A program made the position numbers and the translations under genes. A DNA stretch of 26,629 bases from Chara braunii (taxonomy: Eukaryota; Streptophyta; Charophyceae; Charales; Characeae). The DNA lies in NCBI GenBank assembly GCA_003427395.1, contig BFEA01000056.1, positions 2,921,548 to 2,948,176 of the forward strand. The letters run 5' to 3'. Below, one piece after another: positions 19,950 through 26,629 of this stretch (position 1 is the stretch's first letter; each line of letters starts with the position of its first letter). The notes below the pieces were generated by a model. That model had not been told where the DNA came from. It saw nothing but the letters and a program-made list of their open reading frames with translations, and made no database searches.

Positions 19950-20660
19950 ATACATCAGACGCCCTCTCCAAGCGCCATTTTTTGGTGAGGAACAGTTCTG
20001 CCAAGAGGCACCAATATGCATCTGCATTTGCTTTCTTTGTTTTGCCTATCCTTTTGATGAGAAGAATATTGTTCTGTGTTAGCGGATCCGTGACGGCCAG
20101 ACCTCCCTCCTCCCTTGGCATGCAGATTGTATCCCATGCCGCTTTTGGCAGCTATCCTTCCTCATTGCTCGCCCCAGGCTCCCACAAGAATTTTTTTGCA
20201 GCAACTTTAACGACCTTGAGTACATCCTTCGGTAGTTCTCTCACCATGGTCACGTACCATAGTAAGTGAAGGCAGAGTAGCTGAAAGTCAGGGACGTGTG
20301 TTTTGTTTGGTCCCCATGTCTTTATCCGCTTGAGCACTTTTTTTTTCCTTGCAGGATGACCCGTTGAGGAGCAATCTTCCATTACTATCGATACTCTGAA
20401 GAACCGCTCTGCTTCTCTTGCGACGATCCTCTTCATGCCCCAATTTGCTTTCAGAGAGAAGTCAGGTGGAAAAAAGAATACGGATTTGCTCTAATTGATT
20501 GCAGCTTCTGAGATTTCTCTGTACTGCATCAAGCGTGTTTACAATGTGGCTAGAGACTTGCTTTGATTCTGGGACACCGTGAAGAGATCGTCCGCCAGCA
20601 CCTTAATCTTGTACTCCTCTCCTGTCCTCCCCAAGCGAATCTCTTCCGAGTCCTTCTCCT
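19950..20660 (-). mobile_element. LINE reverse transcriptase fragment with three nonsense codons
   Basis: In one minus-strand frame the order matches a plant LINE reverse transcriptase. VLADDLFTVS (catalytic Asp-Asp at 20587-20592) is followed by SKSVFFFPP, VPDFQLLCLHLLWY, RELPKDVLK, AAKKFLW, LPKAAWDTICMPREEGGLAV, DPLTQNN and LLIKRIGK (about 20060). The first Asp-Asp block is the palm active site; the PKD to FLW stretch and the MPREEGGL block lie in the thumb and connection. The frame is never shifted over roughly 600 bp but is interrupted by stops at 20539-20541 (TAA), 20491-20493 (TAG) and 20152-20154 (TAG). It is therefore a dead fragment decaying by point mutation. The 5' part of the polymerase and the endonuclease are absent. 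Confidence 0.8.
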
Positions 20661-20859
20661 CATCGGGGGAGAGCTATATATATTTTCCCCTCACCTCACG
20701 TATTTTAACTGGCGTTCTGCCATGTCATGGAACATATCGTGTTCCTTTCACGACCCACGACTACTCGGAAGGCTATACAGGGGACCCCTGCAAGCATAGC
20801 TTTCTACCTCTGGGTGGATGGAGTTACCGCTTTGCCCTAGCGTTTAGGGTGCAGGGTTG

Positions 20860-20878
20860 GGGCCCCCGGTGGGGGCCC
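20860..20878. repeat. GC hairpin
   Basis: GGGCCCCC and GGGGGCCC form a perfect 8-bp stem around GGT. It sits in a 400-bp stretch (20661-21066) without a recognisable gene. Confidence 0.6.
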
Positions 20879-21066
20879 GGCTAACACAAGGACCGCTGGT
20901 GGAGCGAGGGCCGAGTCTTGCAAATTTGAGAGTGCAGAGTACTGGAGCGAGACCATATAGGCACTGGGACTGGGTACAAAGGGAATTCCCCTCCTCAAAC
21001 AGGGTACGGATGCAATTTACCCCAAAACAAATAAAAGAACAGAAGAATGTCGAATGGGTAGTGGTG

Positions 21067-21133
21067 AAAGGAGGCCCTTTTTTAATACTAAGCAAAGGAG
21101 GCCCTTTTTTAATACCAAGCAAAGGAGGCCCTT
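21067..21133 (+). repeat. 27-bp tandem repeat, 2.5 copies
   Basis: AAAGGAGGCCCTTTTTTAAT starts at 21067 and 21094, with a truncated third copy at 21121. The first two differ at a single base, so the array is young. Confidence 0.9.
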
Positions 21134-21479
21134 AGAACTCCAGAGTTTTGAGAGTGCTGTGCAACGAGACCTCTTGAGGGCATACTCACACCAGCACTTT
21201 TCTGAATGTACCTGACTGCAATCACGTCCAGAGCTGAGCCGAAAAAGTCCTACTATGTGCAAAATGAGAATGAACTTACCGCTAGAACATGGCCAGGGAG
21301 AGGGCACGAGAGAGAGGCGGGGAGAGGGCACGGGAGGATTTGCGCAGTTGTTTTTTTCCCCCTTTTTCTGGTTTTGTTTTGAAGCCGTGAGAACCATCGC
21401 AGGGATTAGTGCTGCCAATGCGAAACCGCTAAAACATCTCCCTCCCTCTCTTCCCCCGCTCTCTCAAGGAGCTGAGAGT

Positions 21480-21501
21480 GAGAGAGAGAGAGAGAGAGAG
21501 G
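21480..21501 (+). promoter_or_regulatory. GA microsatellite upstream of GYRB
   Basis: A pure (GA)n run lies about 300 bp before the first in-frame ATG of GYRB, just after a CT-rich stretch. GA/CT tracts are common in plant core promoters and 5' leaders, so this may mark the promoter or leader. No TATA box is evident nearby. Confidence 0.4.
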
Positions 21502-21525
21502 GCTGAAATCCGAGAGCTGCTGACT

Positions 21526-21665
21526 ATGGAAATCTTCATCGCCGTTGCTGTCAGTAATCAGTGATCAATCAACCTCTGAACGGCGGAGGGACTTCCATAA
21601 GGGACCCACAGATGAGGGGGACAAAGCTCACCCTTCCAACAAGAGTAGCTACTGTACTACCATAG
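21526..21665 (+). promoter_or_regulatory. Two short upstream open reading frames before GYRB
   Basis: ATG at 21526 opens a 12-codon frame ending TGA at 21564. ATG at 21612 opens a 17-codon frame ending TAG at 21665. Both are out of frame with GYRB and precede its first in-frame ATG at 21806. If the transcript starts near the GA tract they would lower translation from 21806 or favour a downstream start. Whether they lie in the transcript is unknown. Confidence 0.3.
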
Positions 21666-21805
21666 CGGATCTCTTCTTACAGGCGTCAGAACGAGGAACG
21701 CAGGAACGAAAGTCGTCAAAGAGACCGGCAGGTGATCCACAAGAAGAAGAAGAAGAGAGCGTCCACGTGTCGCTCTCTGATCACTCGCCGGGTTTTGTTC
21801 GAGAT

Positions 21806-24800
21806 ATGGAAGCTTGGTCTGTCGCTGTCGAAATGCCGATGGCGCGGTTTTCCTCCCGCCATCTTGCTGGATGCCTTCGACGCGAATGTCAGTCGGTGAG
21901 ATGTCGACCGTTGGATCTTCCTACGCGTACGAATCGAGCTGGAGTTATATCTGAAGCCATTGCTATATTACGACATAGTAATTACTCGTTAAGCTCCCGT
22001 TCAAGATTTGAATCTGTGACCTTGAACAGCATCCCTTCCTCCTCCTCCTCTTCCTCTTCCTCTTCCCCTTCCTCTTCCTCTTCCTCTTCCTCCTCTTTCT
22101 TCTCCTCCTCTTCTCCCTCCTCCTCTAGTTCCTTCTCCTCCGTGCCGATTGGTTATCCATCCCGATCCCGTCTGAATTGGCAAGACGCGACCTCAGGATC
22201 GTGTGTGAAGAGAGGTAACGGGTCGGCGGTGGGATGTAGAAGGAGAGTTGAAGGCAGGAGGCTTGTTCCTGCTGCCACGTGTCGTCGTGAGGGAAGACCG
22301 TATCTTTCCCATCAGTGGCATTTTGGTCGCTGGTCGGGATCGGTATGGGGAGAGGGGGGGAGGAAGGAGGTTGGGTGGTGGCCAGGGGAAGAGGGCGACC
22401 GCTGGGTGCGGGCGCATGCGGAGCTATCTGCTACGTCTATGGCGCGGGTGCAGGATACGAGGAAGAAGAAGAGCCGGAAGAAGATGGATATGGGGATGGA
22501 GATGGAGATGGGGATGATGGGCAGAAGGGCAGGCGTTCGAGGACAAGAGAGGGAGTTGTCTCTCTCGGCCGTGCTGCGCCCTCCTAAGAATGTGATGAGA
22601 ATGACGATGGTGAACACCGGGCCATCTCCGCCTATGTCGCCGGCGGCGGCGGCGGCGGCTATGTCTGTTTCCTCCACCAACTCTTCCTCCTGGTCTTCTT
22701 CGTCGTCGTCGTCGGGGGTGACAATGATGCCTGGTCAGTCTATTATTGTTAAATCCAATAACGCCGCCGCCGCTGCTGCCACGTGTCGAATACTGGTGCC
22801 TCTTCGTGGGCGGTCGGGTTTTCCCGCCATAATGATGAGGACTTTCGGCGGGGTTTGTGCGGACCTCCTGCTCGGTGGTGGAGGCGGGTTCGGCGCAGCG
22901 TCGGGATCGCGATCGCCGCGGGGTGTACGCTTCTTCGCCCAAGCGGAGGCCTCTAGTCGCCCGGCGGCTGTAGAGGTTGTTGATGAAGTGAATCACGAGA
23001 CCTCCCCTCCTCCTCCTCCTCCTTCAGAATCAGGACCAGAATCAGGACCAGAAGTAGAAGCAGAAGCAGCAGGTGCTCCGGCGAGGGTGAATGGAGGGAG
23101 TTCCAGTGGTACAACTTCAACGCCTTCTTCGTTGCCTTCGCCGCCGACAACCGTGCGATCGAGAGGGGGGGGGGATTACGATGCCTCCCAGATCCAGGTT
23201 CTTGAGGGGTTGGATCCTGTTCGGCGCAGGCCTGGAATGTACATTGGCAGCACTGGACCTCGCGGTCTTCATCACTTGGTCTACGAGGTCTTAGATAACG
23301 CCATCGATGAGGCTCAAGCAGGTTATGCCACATGTGTCGATGTGGTGTTGCGCGGCGGCGGCGGCGGCGCTGCTGACGGTGGATCCGTCTGCATCACAGA
23401 CAACGGGCGCGGGATCCCGACAGATATTCATCCTGTGACGAAGAAGTCGGCCATCGAGACTGTCCTGACGGTGCTTCATGCTGGCGGGAAATTTGGTGGG
23501 GAGAGCAGTGGGTATCGCGTCTCCGGGGGGCTGCACGGGGTCGGGCTCTCCGTTGTGAACGCGTTGTCGGAGAAGCTAAAGGTGACAGTTTGGAGGGACG
23601 GGATGGAGTTCGTCCAGACGTATGAGAGAGGGACCCCGACTTCCGAAGTGATCAGCACCCCTCTTTCGGGAGATGATGAGGATGAGAAAGGGATCCCGGC
23701 GGCGTCGTCTCGCACAGGCACGAGGATAGAGTTCACCCCAGATCGGCAAGTGTTTGTGACGTCAACGAAAATAGATTACGGCACGATCGCGAGTCGGCTT
23801 CGCGAGCTCGCGTTCCTCAACAAGGACGTGACGATAAATCTTATTGCCGAAGAGGAAGAGGAGGAGGTGGAGGTGGTAAAGGGGGAGGAGGAGGAGGAGG
23901 AGAGGCTAGAGGAGGAGAAAGCACAAGAAGTAGAAGAAGAAGAAGCGATCCGCCGCCGCAGCAGCAGCAGAGGGGGGATCGAAGAAGAAGAAGAAGAAGA
24001 AGAGATGGTGAGGGACAAGGAGAAGGAGAAGTCGAGGAGGAGGAGGAAGAGGAGAGAGAGTACGTTTCACTTTGCTGGAGGCCTGAAGGAGTACGTCGAC
24101 TGGCTTAATTCGGACAAGGACAAAATCCACGACACTATATCTTTTTCCAGAGAGCAAGATGGCGTACTGGTTGATGTGGCAGTACAATGGTGTCGAAATT
24201 CGTTTACCGACACGTTGCTTGGCTATGCCAACAGCATCCGAACGACAGACGGGGGGACGCACCTAGACGGATTGAAAGTGGCCCTCACGAGAGCTGTCAA
24301 TTCGCTCGGCAGGAAGGCCAAGATCCTCAAGGAGAAGGACGAGAACCTTGCTGGCGACCATATCCGAGAAGGTCTGACTGCTGTCGTCTCGGTCAAAGTA
24401 CCTAATCCGGAATTCGAAGGTCAAACCAAGACCAGGCTCGGCAATCCCGAGGTAAGAAAGGTGGTAGACGTGGTGGTCCTAGATTGCATTCAGGAGTACT
24501 TAGAGAGTCATCCATCTGAGCTGGAAGCGATTCTGAACAAAGCGATTCAAGCGTTCAAGGCGGCGGAAGCCGCGAAAAAAGCGCGGGAACTAGTCCGACG
24601 AAAGAACGTGCTGAAATCCTCGACTCTTCCCGGCAAATTGTCAGATTGCACGTGTAGCGACCGAAGATTCTCGGAGATTTTCATCGTGGAGGGGGATTCC
24701 GCTGGGGGCAGCGCCAAGCAAGGGAGAGATAGGTGGTTCCAGGCTGTGCTCCCGCTGCGCGGCAAAATCCTCAACGTGGAGAAGAAGGATGATGCTGCCA

Positions 24801-25336
24801 TCTACAAGAACGAGGAGATTCAAAACCTCATCATTGCTCTAGGATTGGGGATAAAAGGAGAGGAATACGATCTTTCCAATTTAAGATACGATAAGGTAAT
24901 TATCCTGACAGATGCGGACGTGGACGGATCGCACATTCGCACCCTCCTCCTCACTTTCCTATTTAGGTATCAGAGGTCGTTGTTCGAGAATGGCCATGTG
25001 TATGTGGGTGTGCCGCCGCTGTACAAGGTGGACAGAGGGAGGTCCGTCTTCTACTGCTATGATGAGGAGGAACTTAGGAAATTGACAAGCAAGACATTTC
25101 CGGAGAATGCGTCGTATTCCATCCAACGATTCAAGGGATTGGGAGAGATGATGCCTGATCAGTTATGGGAAACGACCATGGACCCAAAGAGACGGATGCT
25201 GAAGCTGTTAACCATCGAAGATGCGGTGGAGGCGAGCAGGACGTTCACCATACTCATGGGGGACAAGGTAGGCCCCAGGAAGGAGATGATCCAGACCTTC
25301 GGATCTGCGATGCAGCTAGACAAGCTCGATGTCTGA
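21806..25336 (+). CDS. GYRB: DNA gyrase subunit B, organelle-targeted, apparently intronless
   Basis: ATP-binding subunit of the type II topoisomerase that, with GyrA, supercoils plastid and mitochondrial DNA. Numbering from ATG 21806 (1176 residues): Y458-681 is the GHKL ATPase, with GMYIGST (477-483), Glu494, Asn498, DNGRG (532-536) and GGLHGVG (574-580). The transducer follows an insertion (682-753) and has the QTK loop with Lys875. TOPRIM has EGDSAGGSA (962-970) and DADVDG (1036-1041). The end has QRFKGLGEM (1107-1115). The core matches plant GYRB closely, so it is probably functional. The open frame continues upstream to 21545 without an ATG. The extension of about 455 residues is far longer than a normal transit peptide. 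A start at 22595 (Met264) would give 913 residues with a Ser/Ala-rich, acid-free leader typical of plastid targeting, and is equally plausible. No intron interrupts the core, whereas land-plant homologues have several. Confidence 0.93.
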   Translation: MEAWSVAVEMPMARFSSRHLAGCLRRECQSVRCRPLDLPTRTNRAGVISEAIAILRHSNYSLSSRSRFESVTLNSIPSSSSSSSSSSPSSSSSSSSSFFSSSSPSSSSSFSSVPIGYPSRSRLNWQDATSGSCVKRGNGSAVGCRRRVEGRRLVPAATCRREGRPYLSHQWHFGRWSGSVWGEGGRKEVGWWPGEEGDRWVRAHAELSATSMARVQDTRKKKSRKKMDMGMEMEMGMMGRRAGVRGQERELSLSAVLRPPKNVMRMTMVNTGPSPPMSPAAAAAAMSVSSTNSSSWSSSSSSSGVTMMPGQSIIVKSNNAAAAAATCRILVPLRGRSGFPAIMMRTFGGVCADLLLGGGGGFGAASGSRSPRGVRFFAQAEASSRPAAVEVVDEVNHETSPPPPPPSESGPESGPEVEAEAAGAPARVNGGSSSGTTSTPSSLPSPPTTVRSRGGGDYDASQIQVLEGLDPVRRRPGMYIGSTGPRGLHHLVYEVLDNAIDEAQAGYATCVDVVLRGGGGGAADGGSVCITDNGRGIPTDIHPVTKKSAIETVLTVLHAGGKFGGESSGYRVSGGLHGVGLSVVNALSEKLKVTVWRDGMEFVQTYERGTPTSEVISTPLSGDDEDEKGIPAASSRTGTRIEFTPDRQVFVTSTKIDYGTIASRLRELAFLNKDVTINLIAEEEEEEVEVVKGEEEEEERLEEEKAQEVEEEEAIRRRSSSRGGIEEEEEEEEMVRDKEKEKSRRRRKRRESTFHFAGGLKEYVDWLNSDKDKIHDTISFSREQDGVLVDVAVQWCRNSFTDTLLGYANSIRTTDGGTHLDGLKVALTRAVNSLGRKAKILKEKDENLAGDHIREGLTAVVSVKVPNPEFEGQTKTRLGNPEVRKVVDVVVLDCIQEYLESHPSELEAILNKAIQAFKAAEAAKKARELVRRKNVLKSSTLPGKLSDCTCSDRRFSEIFIVEGDSAGGSAKQGRDRWFQAVLPLRGKILNVEKKDDAAIYKNEEIQNLIIALGLGIKGEEYDLSNLRYDKVIILTDADVDGSHIRTLLLTFLFRYQRSLFENGHVYVGVPPLYKVDRGRSVFYCYDEEELRKLTSKTFPENASYSIQRFKGLGEMMPDQLWETTMDPKRRMLKLLTIEDAVEASRTFTILMGDKVGPRKEMIQTFGSAMQLDKLDV
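22032..22126 (+). repeat. 95-nt pure pyrimidine tract (poly-Ser coding or intron end)
   Basis: Every base from 22032 to 22126 is C or T, mostly TCC/TCT triplets, and the tract ends in TAG. Read in the GYRB frame it encodes a Ser-rich run (residues 77-112). It equally resembles the polypyrimidine tract and AG of a 3' splice site, in which case the real first exon lies upstream and this stretch is not translated. Confidence 0.6.
23849..24061 (+). repeat. GAA/GAG-rich insertion inside GYRB
   Basis: Coding positions for residues 682-753 are mostly GAG/GAA/AGG triplets with a short GCAGCAGCAG stretch. They encode two Glu runs, an Arg/Ser patch and an Arg/Lys tail (SRRRRKRRE). It sits between the last strand of the ATPase domain (TINLIAE) and the transducer start ([10 protein letters not shown]), where homologues have a short linker of variable length. 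The frame is kept, consistent with in-frame triplet expansion. Confidence 0.8.
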
Positions 25337-25349
25337 CAGCCTGTCACGC

Positions 25350-25352
<3 letters not shown>

Positions 25353-25430
<78 letters not shown>
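25353..25430 (+). repeat. (TC)39 microsatellite after GYRB stop
   Basis: 78 nt of uninterrupted TC begins 17 bases after the GYRB stop codon and is followed by GTGAGACTCC. It would lie in the 3' UTR. No AATAAA polyadenylation signal is evident in the following several hundred bases. Confidence 0.95.
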
Positions 25431-25434
<4 letters not shown>

Positions 25435-25524
25435 GACTCCCAGGCAGCAGAAACAATTGAGAGTCTTAAGGATCTGACATGCATGTATACGAGCTCAACT
25501 TCTGACAACAGATTCCACCAGTTT

Positions 25525-25930
25525 CCTCTCTGTGTGCGTGTCTGTCTGTCTCGTTGTCTGTCTGTCTCCTTCCCTCTCCCTCTGCCTCTCCCTCTCCATC
25601 TCTCCATCTCTCCATCTCTCCATCTCCCTCTCTCCCTCTGCCTCCCTCTCCCCTTCCCCCTCCCTCTCCCCCTCTCTTTCTCCTGGTCCCTCTCTCTCCC
25701 TCTCCCTCTGTCTCTCCCTCTCTCCCTCTCTCCGCCCTTTCCGTCTCTCTCCCTCTCGCCTCCTCTGCCTCTCCTTCTCTCCATCTGTTTCGGTCTCTCC
25801 GTTTCTCCCTCTCTGCTTTCCTCTCTGCCTCTCTCTCTCCCTCCCTCTCTGCCTCTCTCTCTGCCTCTCTCTCTGCCTCTATCTGCTTCTATCTGCTTCT
25901 CTCTGCCTCACTACCTCTCTCCCCCCTCGC
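25525..25930 (+). repeat. CT-rich low-complexity region
   Basis: Nearly all pyrimidine on the plus strand, made of CTCCCTCTC, CATCTCTC and TCTGCCTC variants. The long Ser/Leu/Pro-rich frames on the plus strand and Arg/Glu-rich frames on the minus strand are composition artefacts. Confidence 0.9.
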
Positions 25931-26259
25931 CCCTTCTGTCGCTGGAGGTGGCCTACAGCAGAGCTCCGGTTCCAATGTGCAGCCAGGCAAGTTGGACGTC
26001 TGAGAAACGCTTCTAACAATCGCGCTCTGTTTCTTGCTCTCGATTTGCGGATCTCTTTTGGTCGAAGGAAGGAGGGAATCTTTTTGGGGCTCTCTTTCTG
26101 TTCTCCCTGTCAAGCAGATGCTAATGGGCATCTCATCAGAAATGTGACTGAGCATCTCCGGCGTCTGAAGCTCAGTCTTTTTGGCTTTCTCTCTTTCGAC
26201 CTCATGGTCATTTGATCATGTGTCGTTTCTCACTTTTTCAAATCGTTGCCACAGGTTTG

Positions 26260-26261
<2 letters not shown>
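25931..26261. other. No recognisable gene
   Basis: Mixed sequence between two CT-rich tracts. It could be part of the GYRB 3' UTR or intergenic DNA; nothing in it decides between the two. Confidence 0.4.

Positions 26262-26327
<66 letters not shown>
26262..26327 (+). repeat. (CT)33 microsatellite
   Basis: 66 nt of uninterrupted CT. The remaining 26328-26629 is T-rich and shows no recognisable gene. Confidence 0.95.
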
Positions 26328-26331
<4 letters not shown>

Positions 26332-26629
26332 GTCTCTCTCCCTCGCCTGCAGCTGGAGTGTTGAAAGTTGGGATGGAATTTTCATTCCTTCAGGTTTGTG
26401 AATGCCGTGTATTTGTAGTTGTTGAAGTAAAAGGTTTGTCTATGAACAATTCTCGAGCTCTCACTACCTTTTACTGACTTCCCACGTAGCTTTTTTTTTT
26501 CTTTTTCTTTCTAAAGTAGCTTTTTCTCGTTGTGCGCGTTCTCTTTCTGAATCAAGCTGGGTTTATTATTCGGCAGGGTTTTGAAGCTCGAAGGGGGCTT
26601 TTGTGACCTTACGAAAATTTCCTCCCCTT

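Noticed and set aside
21545-21805. Open frame upstream of ATG 21806, beginning with TTG
   Set aside because: The first codon is TTG, not ATG, and the 87 residues show no family resemblance. A eukaryotic nuclear gene should start at an ATG, so these codons were left out of the CDS.
21896-22128. Possible intron with donor GTGAG at 21896 and acceptor TAG at 22128
   Set aside because: Its length is 233 nt, not a multiple of three, so splicing would put ATG 21806 out of frame with the gyrase core. The acceptor may still be used with another donor, so only that part is kept as a finding.
22312-23333. Minus-strand frames of 122-190 codons opposite GYRB
   Set aside because: They are shadows of the GYRB reading frame, rich in Arg/His/Leu because of GC- and CT-rich codons on the other strand.
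25344-26215. Long Ser/Leu/Pro-rich and Arg/Glu/Gly-rich frames
   Set aside because: They are artefacts of a CT-rich low-complexity region that is open in several frames on both strands.

Overview
The window looks like a gene-poor, repeat-dense stretch of a streptophyte nuclear genome (charophyte alga or early land plant; Chara-like is my best guess, unproven). Reasons: the only intact long gene encodes a plant-type organellar DNA gyrase B subunit; there are two decayed plant-type LINE fragments, two U6 snRNA-like sequences, small terminal-inverted-repeat elements, long (CT)n/(GA)n microsatellites, and no bacterial operon structure.

Layout. 1-3030: no recognisable gene; several degenerate minisatellites, notably an alternating two-type array at 1216-1665. 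3032-5450: a cluster of small hairpin elements (MITE-like) sharing one terminal sequence, with a 115-bp compound (TC)26 repeat and a mutated U6 snRNA copy between them, followed by a G-rich tract. 5550-8400: no gene; several old local duplications and purine-rich tracts. 8426-9800 (minus): 3' half of a LINE with a zinc-binding (zf-RVT-like) end and an internal 320-bp duplication. 9800-13740: no gene; two promoter-like repeats with TATA boxes at identical internal offsets. 13740-16340: a visibly AT-rich, ORF-poor island carrying two different arrays of imperfect hairpins. 16340-19950: no recognisable gene apart from a second U6-like sequence. 19950-20660 (minus): LINE reverse transcriptase fragment with the ADD box, killed by three nonsense codons. 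21480-25430: the GYRB gene, bounded by a GA repeat upstream and a (TC)39 array downstream. 25430-26629: CT-rich low-complexity DNA.

The most interesting signal is the 13.7-16.4 kb island. Array II has eleven copies of a motif with an invariant AACTTA hexaloop, closed by an inner stem that changes on both sides together (CTA/TAG, CTG/CAG, CCA/TGG, CCCCA/TGGGG) and in most copies by an outer stem that also changes on both sides together. Array I has six tandem units whose core is flanked by complementary arms that co-vary in the same way. Most non-Watson-Crick pairs are G-T in plus-strand sense, which suggests selection on a plus-strand RNA rather than on DNA alone. I do not recognise the element by name.

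GYRB is the one gene I would annotate as functional. Its ATPase, transducer and TOPRIM motifs are all intact and uninterrupted by introns, but it has an unusually long low-complexity N-terminal extension and a 72-residue acidic/basic insertion at the ATPase-transducer junction. Its partner subunit GyrA is not in the window.
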